Position numbers and translations under genes: made by a program
Notes under the pieces: generated by a model
Told to the model about the DNA's origin: nothing
Seen by the model: only the letters and a program-made list of their open reading frames with translations
Database searches by the model: none
Part shown: positions 8,682 through 17,144 of the stretch, piece by piece
Numbering within the stretch: the stretch's first letter is position 1
How the letters are laid out: each line of letters begins with the position of its first letter
Assembly (NCBI RefSeq): GCF_005502275.1
Contig: NZ_SWLZ01000005.1
Coordinates: 1 to 64,000, forward strand
Source: Robertmurraya siralis
GTDB lineage: Bacteria > Bacillota > Bacilli > Bacillales > Cytobacillaceae
Direction of reading: 5' to 3'
Length of the DNA stretch: 64,000 nucleotides

Positions 8682-8849
8682 TTGAAGGAAGAACGAATCA
8701 ATTGTTTTGCCTGCAAACATTTTTACGTTACGTGGGATAAGAAATTTCCGAAGGGTTGTCGGGCGTTCCAATTTAAAACAAGCAGGCTTCCTTCTCAAGA
8801 GGTTTTGCAAGCTTCAGGACATAATTGTTTGAGATACGAGAAGAAATAA
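8682..8849 (+). CDS. Small cysteine-containing protein downstream of ung
   Basis: This 55-residue ORF starts at TTG 8682 with an AAAAGGG RBS at 8666-8672, and ends at TAA 8847-8849. It has a CFAC pair near the N-terminus, a third Cys in KGCRAF and a fourth in HNCLRYE. The spacing (CxxC-x14-C-x22-C) suggests a small metal-binding or redox protein. No function is recognised. It follows ung by 15 bp, so the two probably share a transcript. Codon use and RBS look genuine. An alternative ATG at 8663 in another frame stops after 25 codons. Confidence 0.65.
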   Translation: MKEERINCFACKHFYVTWDKKFPKGCRAFQFKTSRLPSQEVLQASGHNCLRYEKK

Positions 8850-8890
8850 GCATTGCGTTGTTCGTTTCCCTCATGGAATCTAGGTCTTTT

Positions 8891-8918
8891 TTGAAAATCC
8901 AGTTCTGTAAGATATGAT
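8891..8918 (+). promoter_or_regulatory. SigA-type promoter for ywdI
   Basis: TTGAAA (8891-8896), a 16-bp spacer and TATGAT (8913-8918) lie 32 bp upstream of the ywdI start. This would uncouple ywdI from the ung unit. Confidence 0.55.
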
Positions 8919-8949
8919 ATGGTAAAGTAGATAACTGTGAGGTGGTAAG

Positions 8950-9204
8950 ATGAATATTTCGATGCAATCATTGCTTGGTAAAATAGAGGAAGAATTAAAG
9001 CAGGCGAAACAAAGCGACTCGGAAGTGCGAACAAGAGAAAAGATCTATGCGATTAAAACATTGTGTGAGTTGGTATTGGAGCAGAAGACAAGTCGACAAT
9101 CCCCAGCACCTATAATAGAACCTCAGCGGGCAGTTCAATACCAACAGCCAGCAAAAATGAAAGTAGACGATGAAGCAAACGGTGATTCCCTGTTTGATTT
9201 TTAA
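8950..9204 (+). CDS. ywdI: YwdI-like small protein (DUF5327)
   Basis: The 84-residue soluble protein has an N-terminal helical half (MQSLLGKIEEELKQAKQ, REKIYAIKTLCELVLEQ) and a disordered, Gln/Pro-rich middle ending in DSLFDF. This layout and its position after ung match B. subtilis YwdI, whose function is unknown. A GAGGTGGTAAG RBS precedes the ATG. Confidence 0.75.
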   Translation: MNISMQSLLGKIEEELKQAKQSDSEVRTREKIYAIKTLCELVLEQKTSRQSPAPIIEPQRAVQYQQPAKMKVDDEANGDSLFDF

Positions 9205-9334
9205 ACGCTTAGCATTGCTCTGTGCCGCTTAATTTGCAAGAGCTGCATTGTAATGGAGAGTGCTGATAATGGTTAAGGAACAACGCCATTCTATTCATCA
9301 AAATTTGCAATTTTTGCGTCAAAGGAGAATGAAC

Positions 9335-9706
9335 ATGAAAATATTAATTATTTTAGGTGCGATAAATGCCTTTTTAGCAGTCGCATTAGGTGCTTTTGGA
9401 GCGCATGGATTAGAGGGGAAGCTTGAACCAAAATATATAAATATTTGGGAAAAAGCGGTTAAATATCAGATGTTTCACGCAACAGGCTTATTTATTATTG
9501 CACTACTGCTTGGCAAATATCCTGCAAGTGCGCTCTTAACGTGGTCTGGTTGGCTCATGTTTATCGGAATCATTCTTTTTGCGGGGAGCCTATACATCCT
9601 TGCTGTAACGCAAATATCCGTGCTCGGGGCAATTACTCCATTGGGTGGTATAGCCTTTTTGGCAGCGTGGCTATTGCTTGTGATTGCAGCTGTAAAAATA
9701 ATGTAA
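9335..9706 (+). CDS. ywdK: DUF423 small membrane protein YwdK
   Basis: The protein is about 123 residues and mostly hydrophobic, with four predicted membrane helices and the family motif LGAFGAHGLEGKL near residue 18, then WEKAVKYQMFHATGL. DUF423 members are found in many bacteria and have no firmly assigned function. The frame is open upstream to 9260, but the ATG at 9335 has the RBS AAAGGAGAATGAAC and begins directly with the first membrane helix, so it is the start. Confidence 0.85.
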   Translation: MKILIILGAINAFLAVALGAFGAHGLEGKLEPKYINIWEKAVKYQMFHATGLFIIALLLGKYPASALLTWSGWLMFIGIILFAGSLYILAVTQISVLGAITPLGGIAFLAAWLLLVIAAVKIM

Positions 9707-9737
9707 AAACGGGAACCTCAAGGGAGTTCCCGTTTTT
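9705..9737. terminator. Bidirectional terminator after ywdK
   Basis: A 12-bp perfect stem (9705-9716 with 9726-9737) has an A run on one side and a T run on the other, so it can end transcripts from both strands (ywdK on +, gerQ on -). Confidence 0.9.
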
Positions 9738-9748
9738 ACATAGACTTT

Positions 9749-9858
9749 CAATGTTAATTTTGGGCTCATGTTTTCTTTCAATATATATTGAAAGGCGAGC
9801 GCAACTAAGGTTTCACACGAAATGAGCGTTTTATCAACCACTCTGTTTAACAAAGCCT
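9749..9858 (-). repeat. Dispersed MITE-like repeat, copy 1
   Basis: Read on the - strand it begins AGGCTTTGTTAAACAGAG and contains CTCATTTCGTGTGAAACC, then the palindrome CTTTCAATATATATTGAAAG, then an ATGAGCCCAAAATTAAC segment. Each block has a counterpart in the same order in the copy at 12013-12151; the outer blocks recur at 14292-14400. The distal terminal block (CCGACATATAACAGAGCC type) is missing here, perhaps lost at the ywdK terminator. Confidence 0.6.
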
Positions 9859-9892
9859 TTTCATAAAGTTTTAAGATGGTGCATACGCTTTT

Positions 9893-10351
9893 TTATCTCG
9901 GAGGGTAGGCGGTTGCCCCTGGTACTCCGTATGGATAGTCGTACTCTAATTCCTCATCAAATGTGGCATAGCCGAAGTAAACCATTGGAATCAGATAGCG
10001 CGTTCCAGACTCCGGATCACTAATAATCAGATGGTCTCTTCCAGCTGCTTCAATAATTCCTCTAAAGGTTCGTGTTGATGGACCTTCAGCAGATACTGTG
10101 TCGAACATTGCATACACCGTGACTAATTTCCCTCTGTTTAAACGTAAAATGTTTTCAATATAAGACTGTTCCAGCGGCAGCATTCCTGGAATCTGCTGTG
10201 TCGGCTGTTGTCCTCCGGCAGTTGGAAACATGGTTCCTGTCTGCACAGGAGGCGTTGTCGGTGCTTGACCTGTCGGAGCGGCATATCCGTAGTTGGGCTG
10301 CTGGTATCCATAATAGGGTGTTTTTGAATAAGAATTGGGATTGTACGTCAA
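9893..10351 (-). CDS. gerQ: Spore coat protein GerQ
   Basis: GerQ is an inner spore coat protein required for CwlJ-dependent germination and is cross-linked by transglutaminase. The N-terminal 55 residues are Tyr/Gln/Pro-rich and low in complexity (YYGYQQPNYGYAAP). The C-terminal domain from LEQSYIENILRLNRGK to YLIPMVYFGYATFDEELEYDYP is the conserved GerQ core. Length is 152 residues. The start is a TTG preceded by AGGAGGGA. Expression should be confined to sporulation. cwlJ, a neighbour of gerQ in some Bacillus species, is not present here. Confidence 0.93.
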   Translation of the reverse strand: MTYNPNSYSKTPYYGYQQPNYGYAAPTGQAPTTPPVQTGTMFPTAGGQQPTQQIPGMLPLEQSYIENILRLNRGKLVTVYAMFDTVSAEGPSTRTFRGIIEAAGRDHLIISDPESGTRYLIPMVYFGYATFDEELEYDYPYGVPGATAYPPR

Positions 10352-10885
10352 TTGACTTCCCTCCTAAATATGAATGTAATTTTAATATTTTCTTACACTA
10401 GACAAAAAACGAAACGATTTTGGACGGATCTTCATTAATGAAGCATTGCTATTAAGAAAAAAGTTGAGCTATCACTATATATATTTTTCCATGTGAAGAA
10501 TATGTTCGTTTTTTACATATGAAAGCTATGATAAATTAGATCCTAATGAATAGTTATGATTCTATTTTTTCTTTTATGACAACAGACAAGCTGGGAATGT
10601 TATGATGAAATTAGAAGATTTAAGGCAAAAAAGGATCTTTAGTATGTACTAAAGAGCAACTGGAGCCTACTGAAGGTCATTGTGTCGTCTTTACTGAAGC
10701 AGCATTATACCGCAAAAATACACAATTTTATGCGCGCATTTAAGTGCACGCATCATTTTCTACGGATTTCATGAAGATTGTTCTAATAACGGGGAACGTC
10801 TACATAATGATTTATTTCAGGGTATAATTTTTTAAAGGGCAGCCCAAAAGCCTTCGCTTTTAAGACGCCCTTTGTACGAAAATAA
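10352..10885. other. Gene-free stretch between gerQ and hemQ
   Basis: The AT-rich 534-bp gap holds the gerQ RBS region on the - strand, a palindrome TTTAGTATGTACTAAA near 10638, and a possible decayed small ORF (10605-10743, two frames joined only by a shift at an A6 run). At its right end is the hairpin downstream of hemQ. No intact gene could be supported. Confidence 0.5.
10834..10873 (-). terminator. Hairpin downstream of hemQ
   Basis: AAAGGGC (10834-10840) pairs with GCCCTTT (10867-10873), enclosing a second inner hairpin with an AAAAGC/GCTTTT stem. It lies 13 bp after the hemQ stop on the - strand. It lacks a long T tail in that direction, so it may be a weak terminator or a 3' end stabiliser. 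Confidence 0.45.
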
Positions 10886-11632
10886 TTAATTTACGTGTAA
10901 AAATGATTCAATTCGGTCAACTTCTAAAATGTTTCCAACAAAGAATGAACCGAATTCTCCGTAACGTGCACTCACTTCATCGAAACGCATTTCGTAAACA
11001 AGTTTTTTGAACTGGAGAACATCATCAGAGAAAAGCGTTACACCCCATTCATAGTCATCAAAACCAACAGAACCAGTAATGATTTGCTTTACTTTACCAG
11101 CATAGCTTCGTCCGATCATCCCGTGGCTGCGCATTAAGCTGCGTCTTTCTTCCATTGGAAGCATGTACCAGTTGTCTTCCCCTTGGCGGCGCTTATCCAT
11201 TGGATAGAAGCAAATATATTTTGCTTTTGGAAGCGTTGGATAAAGCCGAGCCAGAATTTCAGGGTTTTGGTATGGATCTTGATCAGATGGTAAATAATTG
11301 CCTAACTCTACCACTGAAACATACGAATGAGTAGGTACTGTAAACTCAGCCAATTTTGTTTTGTTGAACTCTGTTTCAATTTCATTTAATTCTTCCATTG
11401 TTGGGCGTAAAATCATCATCATAAAATCTGCTTTTTGACCAACAACCGTATATAGTGCATGACTCCCTTTTTTATCGTCTTGTGTACGGTTCCATTTTTC
11501 GATTAGACCTAAAAACTCGTGAATGGCTGCTTGTCTTTCTTCTGGCGATATCATTTTCCAAGTCGTCCAGTCCATTGCACGGAAATCATGTAGGCAATAC
11601 CAACCATCGAGCGTTTTAACCGCTTCACTCAT
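10886..11632 (-). CDS. hemQ: Coproheme decarboxylase HemQ
   Basis: HemQ converts coproheme III to heme b in the Gram-positive coproporphyrin-dependent pathway. It belongs to the chlorite dismutase-like fold family. The proximal heme ligand is the His of LMRSHGMIG (His170 from this start) and the catalytic Tyr is in CFYPMDKRR (Tyr143), matching the known spacing. Length is 248 residues. A GTG at 11641 is in frame, but AGGAG at 11641-11645 lies at the right distance for the ATG at 11632. It is divergent from pta, as ywfI is in B. subtilis. Confidence 0.94.
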   Translation of the reverse strand: MSEAVKTLDGWYCLHDFRAMDWTTWKMISPEERQAAIHEFLGLIEKWNRTQDDKKGSHALYTVVGQKADFMMMILRPTMEELNEIETEFNKTKLAEFTVPTHSYVSVVELGNYLPSDQDPYQNPEILARLYPTLPKAKYICFYPMDKRRQGEDNWYMLPMEERRSLMRSHGMIGRSYAGKVKQIITGSVGFDDYEWGVTLFSDDVLQFKKLVYEMRFDEVSARYGEFGSFFVGNILEVDRIESFLHVN

Positions 11633-11876
11633 ACTAATCACTCCTAAAATATATACTAAAATGTGGCGATTTCAATAGAAATCGATTCACTAATTAAAAT
11701 TACTATAACATAGTTTCACCATTAAAAATATGAATAAACCTTGAATGTGAAAACCATTTCCATTTCAGGGGAAATAAGGGAATTTTAGTTGGTTAAATCC
11801 ATGATTTTTTGTGAATAGTAAAAAAGAAACTCAACATTTAAATATTCAACTTTTAAGAATATATAAACTTTTATGA

Positions 11877-11890
11877 AGTAAACGTTCTCA
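11877..11890 (+). promoter_or_regulatory. Catabolite-response element (cre) upstream of pta
   Basis: AGTAAACGTTCTCA matches 13 of 14 positions of the cre consensus TGNAANCGNNNNCA, differing only at the first base. It is centred about 55 bp before the expected pta transcription start. In B. subtilis CcpA activates pta from a cre at about that distance, so activation in glucose is the likely role here. Confidence 0.65.
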
Positions 11891-11903
11891 TTTGCTTGAC
11901 TTC

Positions 11904-11931
11904 TTGAAAATTTATATGAGAAGGGTATGCT
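11904..11931 (+). promoter_or_regulatory. SigA-type promoter of pta
   Basis: TTGAAA (11904-11909) and TATGCT (11926-11931) are separated by 16 bp. The cre at 11877-11890 lies just upstream. The resulting leader of about 230 nt would contain the repeat at 12013-12151. Confidence 0.5.
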
Positions 11932-12012
11932 AATGAAGGCGGCTCTTTTTGCCCCGTGAAAAAATATAGATAGGTTTAAGCAGATGAATAATTGAAATTA
12001 TTTTTTAAATAT

Positions 12013-12151
12013 AAGCTTTGTTAAATAGAATTGTTGTTAAAATGATTTTGGGCTCATTGCATGTGAAACCAAAGTTTCACATGCCTTTCAGTATAACTGA
12101 AAGGTAGGAGAGAAATGGGCAAAAAATCAACACCGACATATAACAGAGCCT
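12013..12151 (+). repeat. Dispersed MITE-like repeat, copy 2 (in the pta leader)
   Basis: The most complete copy. The ends are imperfect inverted repeats (AAGCTTTGTTAAATAG at the left; the right end read backwards is AGGCTCTGTTATATG). Inside are two strong hairpins in a row: a 26-nt perfect inverted repeat at 12059-12084 (GCATGTGAAACC arm) and a palindrome CCTTTCAG/CTGAAAGG at 12084-12104. It ends 7 bp before the pta RBS, so it would be transcribed and folded in the pta mRNA leader. Confidence 0.65.
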
Positions 12152-12171
12152 AAATATAAGGAGGATGACAT

Positions 12172-13149
12172 ATGAGTGATCTATTTTCAGCGTTAAAAGA
12201 AAAGGTAAGCAGCAAGCAAGTGAAGATCGTTTTTCCAGAAGGCTTGGATGAAAGAATTATTGCAGCAGCAGCTAGATTAGCAGACGAAAAAGTATTAACA
12301 CCTATTCTTATTGGGAACGTTGAAGAAATTGAAGAGAAGGCAAAAAGCTTGAAAGCTTCCCTAAACGGAATGGAAATTTACGATCCGAAAGCTTATGAGC
12401 ATATGGAGGAGTTAGTTGCTTCTTTTGTTGAAAGAAGAAAAGGGAAGGCAACCGAAGAGGATGCCAGAAAAATCCTTTTAGATGAAAATTACTTCGGAAC
12501 GATGCTTGTACATACGAATAAAGCAGACGGTCTAGTGAGTGGTGCAGCTCATTCAACAGCGGACACCGTTCGCCCGGCACTACAAATTATTAAAACAAAA
12601 GCAGGAGTGAAAAAGACATCTGGTGTATTCATCATGGTTCGTGGCGATGAAAAATATGTCTTTGCTGATTGTGCGATTAATATTTCCCCAGACAGTCAAG
12701 ATTTAGCGGAAATAGCTCTTGAGAGCGCAGCTACAGCGAAAATGTTTAATATTGATCCGCGCGTAGCAATGCTAAGTTTCTCAACAAAAGGTTCAGCAAA
12801 ATCACCGGAAACTGAAAAGGTATCAGAAGCGGTTAAAATAGCTCAACAACTAAACCCTGAACTTGTTTTGGATGGTGAGTTCCAATTTGATGCTGCTTTT
12901 GTTCCGTCAGTTGCGGAGAAAAAGGCGCCAAATTCCCCTCTTAAAGGTGACGCAAATGTATTTGTTTTCCCAAGCTTAGAAGCTGGAAACATTGGTTATA
13001 AAATTGCGCAACGCCTTGGAAATTTTGAAGCGGTAGGACCAATTCTTCAAGGATTAAATCGTCCGGTTAATGATTTATCAAGAGGTTGTAATGAAGAAGA
13101 TGTATACAAGCTTTCTCTTATTACTGCGGCGCAAGCTTTAGAACAATAA
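12172..13149 (+). CDS. pta: Phosphate acetyltransferase
   Basis: Pta interconverts acetyl-CoA and acetyl phosphate in overflow metabolism. The 325-residue protein is the short, single-domain type. Visible family segments are KIVFPEGLDERIIAAA, LVSGAAHSTADTVRPALQIIKT, SFSTKGSAKSPETEKV and FPSLEAGNIGYKIAQRLG. The start has the RBS AAGGAGGA at 12158-12165. Upstream lie a cre, a promoter and a dispersed repeat. It stands alone, followed by hairpins. Confidence 0.96.
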   Translation: MSDLFSALKEKVSSKQVKIVFPEGLDERIIAAAARLADEKVLTPILIGNVEEIEEKAKSLKASLNGMEIYDPKAYEHMEELVASFVERRKGKATEEDARKILLDENYFGTMLVHTNKADGLVSGAAHSTADTVRPALQIIKTKAGVKKTSGVFIMVRGDEKYVFADCAINISPDSQDLAEIALESAATAKMFNIDPRVAMLSFSTKGSAKSPETEKVSEAVKIAQQLNPELVLDGEFQFDAAFVPSVAEKKAPNSPLKGDANVFVFPSLEAGNIGYKIAQRLGNFEAVGPILQGLNRPVNDLSRGCNEEDVYKLSLITAAQALEQ

Positions 13150-13189
13150 TTTCTTTGCTGCCTTTTCTTTAAGGGAGGTGGCAAGAAGA

Positions 13190-13238
13190 GCAAAAGGGTA
13201 TTCCACAGGGGCAGATGCTTAATGGGATACCCTTTTGC
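13190..13238. repeat. Long-loop inverted repeat after pta
   Basis: GCAAAAGGGTAT (13190-13201) is the exact complement of ATACCCTTTTGC (13227-13238). The loop is 25 nt and there is no T tail. It may be an mRNA 3' stabiliser or part of a tandem terminator together with the next hairpin. Confidence 0.55.
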
Positions 13239-13253
13239 CAGTTATTTCTGCCG

Positions 13254-13284
13254 AAGGGAGCCAAGCTTTTAACTTGCCTCCCTT
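13254..13284 (+). terminator. Hairpin terminator between pta and lipL
   Basis: AAGGGAG (13254-13260) pairs with CTCCCTT (13278-13284), extended inside by AAG/CTT. A T-rich stretch with TTTTTT follows a few bases on. Confidence 0.55.
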
Positions 13285-13366
13285 ATATGTGTTGTTTTTT
13301 CATCAAAAAGAAAACATAATATAATAAATGGATCAATAAAAGCGAGTAGAAGGAGAAAACAAAGGG

Positions 13367-14203
13367 ATGCAGGAAGACTTATTAAGTCAAAAAGTGTGGC
13401 GAGTGATAGACCAATCGGTTGTTGGCTTGCATGTAAATGCTCTTCAATCTTTTGGCATGGATGATTGTTTATGTGCTTCGGTTGGATCAGGCCTGTCACC
13501 AGCAACAGCGAGGTCCTGGGTTCATCATAATACGGTCGTTTTGGGGATACAGGATACGAAGCTGCCGTATTTAACGGATGGATTGAAGCACTTGGAGGAA
13601 CGTGGTTACCGCTACATTGTGAGAAATTCAGGTGGGTTGGCAGTTGTCCTCGACGAGGGTGTCTTAAATGTGTCGCTTATTTTCCCAGAAACAGAGAAGG
13701 GCATAGATATAAATCGCGGCTATGATGCAATGCTCACATTAGTTGCAGCGATGTTTGCCGATCTAAATGTAGAAATTGAGGCACGGGAAATTGTCGGCTC
13801 ATATTGCCCCGGTAGCTATGACTTAAGCATTGCCGGAAAAAAGTTCGCTGGCATATCGCAAAGACGTTTGCGCAGAGGAGTTGCTGTGCAAATTTATCTC
13901 TGTGTCAATGGGAGCGGAGGTGAACGGGCTCACCTCATTCAAGCGTTTTATCGATTAGGAAAAAGGCATTCTGAAACAAAGTTTGAATATCCAGAAATTA
14001 ATCCGGTTGTTATGGCCTCATTAGCAGAATTAACGCACCAGAATTTAAAGGTAGAAGATGTCATGTTGCGCTTATTGCAAGTTCTGCGAAAGAAAAGTGA
14101 ACATTTATATGCAGGAACCTTAACTAAAGAAGAACTGCCGCTATATCAGAGTTATTATGAAAGGGTAGTCGAACGCAATCAAAAGATCCTTTTCGGACAG
14201 TAA
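13367..14203 (+). CDS. lipL: Octanoyl-[GcvH]:protein N-octanoyltransferase LipL
   Basis: LipL moves octanoyl groups from GcvH to the E2 subunits of lipoate-dependent dehydrogenases, an amidotransfer step specific to Bacillus-type lipoate synthesis. The 278-residue protein has the BPL/LplA/LipB fold segments [20 protein letters not shown] and [15 protein letters not shown]. The likely nucleophile is Cys147 in [12 protein letters not shown]. The gene order after pta matches ywfL of B. subtilis. Confidence 0.93.
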   Translation: MQEDLLSQKVWRVIDQSVVGLHVNALQSFGMDDCLCASVGSGLSPATARSWVHHNTVVLGIQDTKLPYLTDGLKHLEERGYRYIVRNSGGLAVVLDEGVLNVSLIFPETEKGIDINRGYDAMLTLVAAMFADLNVEIEAREIVGSYCPGSYDLSIAGKKFAGISQRRLRRGVAVQIYLCVNGSGGERAHLIQAFYRLGKRHSETKFEYPEINPVVMASLAELTHQNLKVEDVMLRLLQVLRKKSEHLYAGTLTKEELPLYQSYYERVVERNQKILFGQ

Positions 14204-14204
14204 A

Positions 14205-14236
14205 AAAGCCGTAGCATTTTGTTTTGCTACGGCTTT
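14205..14236 (+). terminator. Terminator after lipL
   Basis: A 12-bp stem (14205-14216 with 14225-14236) starts 2 bp after the lipL stop. It carries an A run before and T residues in the right arm. Confidence 0.85.
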
Positions 14237-14291
14237 CTTAAGAAAGATATTGTTACCAACCCTTCTCCTTGAAAGAAAATCTTTTTATCGA

Positions 14292-14400
14292 TAAGCTTTG
14301 TCATATGTCGGTGATGCTCCTTGGCTTATGTGCGAAATCAAGGTTTCATACAACATGAACCAATAAAAGATTTATCACCCATTTTGTTTAAACGAGGCCT
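14292..14400 (-). repeat. Dispersed MITE-like repeat, copy 3
   Basis: On the - strand it runs from AGGCCTCGTTTAAAC through GGTTCATGTTGTATGAAACC to ATCACCGACATATGACAAAGCTTA. Both ends and the GAAACC block match copy 2, but the central CTTTCA hairpin is absent. It fills the convergent gap between lipL and rsfA. Confidence 0.55.
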
Positions 14401-14439
14401 ATGGCTAAGTTCAGACGTATTCTTCGTCCCATTACTTCA

Positions 14440-15138
14440 TTACTCAGCTACTTTTTCTAGATTTCCATTGCGATCCATCTTAAATGTGGAGGCAGGACGC
14501 TCTTCCTCCTCAAATAAAACAAGTTTTCTTGCCCGATTCATGATTTTCATGAGGGTCTCGTAATCTTCTTGGATGGTGACAGTGTTTTGTTCCAACTGCT
14601 CGATTTTTGCTTGCAGTTCCTGGTTTGTTTTACGCATTTCGGCATTTTCACGTTTCAATCTTTCATTCTCACTTTTTAATATATCAACCTGAAAATTAGA
14701 ACTATCTAGATTCTGTAAATAGGAGATCACCATTTCCAAATTTAGTTGTCCAGTATATGTTTGTGTTGCAACAGGTGTTGCTACACTCATTTCGCCGCTT
14801 GGTTGTACGTCTGTCTCTGCTGTTTGAGACAAAAAGGTCATCTCGTCCATCGAAGGAGTGGGCGGTGAATATAGTAATTTCTTTTTTCCACCTTGTTCCT
14901 TCCCTAGCATTCTTTGCCTTTGTTTGCGTTGCTTTTTTGCTAACTGCAGCGCTTTTTCGTAGCGATGTCTAACAACTGCATTCCACCGGAATCCACATGC
15001 TGCCGAAGTTCGATTAAGCTTATCACCAACCTCTTCAAATGCATTTAACTGTGTGCTTCCTTCGCGTACATGTCTTAGTACAGTTTCTGCTAACAATAAA
15101 TCATTTTCGTCTGTCCATGCGTCTTGACGAACCTTCAT
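14440..15138 (-). CDS. rsfA: Prespore-specific transcriptional regulator RsfA
   Basis: RsfA is a SigF-dependent regulator that tunes SigF-regulon expression in the forespore. The N-terminal 70 residues are a Myb/SANT-like domain ([32 protein letters not shown]). A basic linker and a long coiled coil follow (about residues 130-200, [21 protein letters not shown]). Length is about 232 residues. The ATG at 15138 has AAGGGG at the right spacing; an in-frame TTG at 15147 is less likely. Confidence 0.9.
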   Translation of the reverse strand: MKVRQDAWTDENDLLLAETVLRHVREGSTQLNAFEEVGDKLNRTSAACGFRWNAVVRHRYEKALQLAKKQRKQRQRMLGKEQGGKKKLLYSPPTPSMDEMTFLSQTAETDVQPSGEMSVATPVATQTYTGQLNLEMVISYLQNLDSSNFQVDILKSENERLKRENAEMRKTNQELQAKIEQLEQNTVTIQEDYETLMKIMNRARKLVLFEEEERPASTFKMDRNGNLEKVAE

Positions 15139-15408
15139 TTTTTTCAACCCCTTATGTGTTTAATTCTAATTTTTTATCGTGCTTAGTCACAGGATGACCA
15201 GTTTTGCAAAGGTTTATACAAAAGTGATTAAAAGGATAGTAGATTTTTTAAAATTTTTCCAAATCGATAGAGATGTGTGAACTTGCAATCGGCTAAGAGA
15301 AGAGGTAAAATGGCGAATGTGTAAATTCATTATTTAAGCCTTATGATTGGCAAAAAAGTATAATTATATCCGTATAGATGATCGATTGATAGAAAGGGTT
15401 GTAATACT

Positions 15409-15633
15409 ATGGCAAACGAATTTCGAGTTTGCGATGATTGTCAGGCCGTGAACTTAAAAACATTGATTCCGAAACTAAAAGCCATCGATCCCGATGCGAC
15501 AATTGATATTGGCTGTCAATCTTATTGTGGCCCTGGGCGAAAGAAGACTTTTGCTTTTGTTAATAATCGTCCGTTGGCTGCGTTAACAGAAGAGGAATTA
15601 ATGGAAAAAGTGAATAAAAAATTAAAAAAATAA
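15409..15633 (+). CDS. DUF1450 small cysteine protein
   Basis: The 74-residue protein has CDDC near the N-terminus and the pair [21 protein letters not shown]. This is the thioredoxin-like/YuzB-type DUF1450 family of unknown function. The start has GAAAGGGTTG upstream. It is monocistronic, followed by a strong terminator. Confidence 0.85.
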   Translation: MANEFRVCDDCQAVNLKTLIPKLKAIDPDATIDIGCQSYCGPGRKKTFAFVNNRPLAALTEEELMEKVNKKLKK

Positions 15634-15652
15634 TGTGTTATTTCCAAACTTC

Positions 15653-15693
15653 AATCACCTTTCTTGCATCTTCATTAAAGGTGATTTTTTTTT
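15653..15693 (+). terminator. Terminator after the DUF1450 gene
   Basis: A 10-bp stem (15653-15662 with 15677-15686) runs straight into nine T. Confidence 0.9.
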
Positions 15694-15830
15694 GATTATA
15701 GGACTTTTGTCGAATTTTCTCTGTTTTTCTCATTTTGTAATGATCTGTAAATGGAACAAGGATATAATGTATTATTAGATAAGTTTGTTTAGAATCGATG
15801 CCGGAATGTTTTGTGGAAAGGAGGTAGAAA

Positions 15831-17129
15831 ATGCATTACGCTGAGCAAAAGCTGAAGGAAGAGAAGGTATTTAAAGATCCTGTACACCGCTATGTTCATG
15901 TTCGGGATCAAGTGATTTGGGATTTGATCGGTACAAAGGAATTTCAAAGGCTTAGAAGAATTAAACAATTAGGGACAAGCTTTTTAACCTTCCACGGCGC
16001 AGAACATAGCCGTTTTAATCATTCTCTAGGAGTGTATGAAATTATCCGTAGAATTGTCGATGATGTTTTCGTCGATAGGCCGAAATGGAATAAAGAGGAT
16101 CGCTTGCTGTCTCTTTGCGCAGGGTTACTTCATGATCTTGGCCATGGTCCTTTCTCCCATTCCTTTGAAAAAGTATTTGCCCTCGATCATGAATATTTCA
16201 CCCAGGCCATTATTTTAGGGAACACGGAAGTGAATACTGTCCTTTCCAGAGTGGAGCCCAATTTTCCAAAACGTGTGGCAGAGGTAATTGGAAAGACGTC
16301 TGAGAACAAAATTGTGATCAGTTTAATCTCGAGCCAAATCGATTCAGACCGAATGGATTATTTACAAAGAGATGCCTATTTTACCGGTGTGAGCTACGGT
16401 CATTTTGATATGGAAAGAATTTTGCGTGTGATGCGCCCCCATGAGGATCAGGTCGTCATTAAAAAAACTGGGATGCACGCTGTAGAAGATTACATTATGA
16501 GCCGGTATCAAATGTACTGGCAAGTATACTTTCACCCTGTGACTCGGAGTGCGGAAGTCATTTTGACGAAAATCTTGCACCGAGCAAAAGAACTGTACCA
16601 TGATCAATACATTTTTCAGCAAGAACCAACCCATTTTACCTCCATTTTTGAAGACACTCTCACCTTAGAAGACTATTTAAAGTTGGATGAATCCATTATA
16701 CTCTACTATTTTCAAATGTGGCAGGATGAAGAGGATGACATATTAAGCGATTTATGTAAGCGATTTGTGAATCGAAATCTATTTAAGTATGTGGAATTTG
16801 ATCCTGCGAAGGAATATAAGAAGCTGGCAGAACTCTCGACGCTTTTTATCAAGGCTGGATTGGACCCAGAATATTATTTAGTTGTCGATTCCTCATCGGA
16901 CCTTCCTTATGACTTCTATCGACCAGGAGAAGAGGAGGAGAGGCTTCCTATTCAACTACTTATGGGCAATGGGGACATTCGAGAACTTTCCCGTGAGTCT
17001 GAGATTGTCGATGCGATTTCTGGAAAAAGAAGAACCGATCATAAGCTCTATTATCCAGAGGATTTATTAATCGATGATACGACAAAGAAAAATATAAAAA
17101 AGCAAATACGAACGCTTTTAGAATTATAA
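15831..17129 (+). CDS. ywfO: HD-domain phosphohydrolase YwfO
   Basis: The 432-residue protein is related to deoxynucleotide triphosphohydrolases (SAMHD1-like). The HD metal site is made by the His of HSRFNHSLGVYE, the HD pair in LLHDLGHGPFSHSFE and the Asp of SSQIDSDRMDYLQRD. The YwfO group is thought to hydrolyse nucleotide triphosphates; the exact substrate here is not established. An RBS (AAAGGAGGT) sits 8 nt before the ATG. It is followed by ywgA 15 bp later, as in B. subtilis. Confidence 0.9.
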   Translation: MHYAEQKLKEEKVFKDPVHRYVHVRDQVIWDLIGTKEFQRLRRIKQLGTSFLTFHGAEHSRFNHSLGVYEIIRRIVDDVFVDRPKWNKEDRLLSLCAGLLHDLGHGPFSHSFEKVFALDHEYFTQAIILGNTEVNTVLSRVEPNFPKRVAEVIGKTSENKIVISLISSQIDSDRMDYLQRDAYFTGVSYGHFDMERILRVMRPHEDQVVIKKTGMHAVEDYIMSRYQMYWQVYFHPVTRSAEVILTKILHRAKELYHDQYIFQQEPTHFTSIFEDTLTLEDYLKLDESIILYYFQMWQDEEDDILSDLCKRFVNRNLFKYVEFDPAKEYKKLAELSTLFIKAGLDPEYYLVVDSSSDLPYDFYRPGEEEERLPIQLLMGNGDIRELSRESEIVDAISGKRRTDHKLYYPEDLLIDDTTKKNIKKQIRTLLEL

Positions 17130-17144
17130 GGAGTTGACCTTGTC

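Larger units (their letters stand above)
11633..12171. other. Divergent hemQ-pta intergenic region
   Basis: This 539-bp AT-rich region carries control sites for both genes: a cre-like box at 11748-11761 (two mismatches), a better one at 11877-11890, a SigA-type promoter at 11904-11931 for pta, and the dispersed repeat copy 2 at 12013-12151 inside the predicted pta leader. No ORF is supported. Confidence 0.6.
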
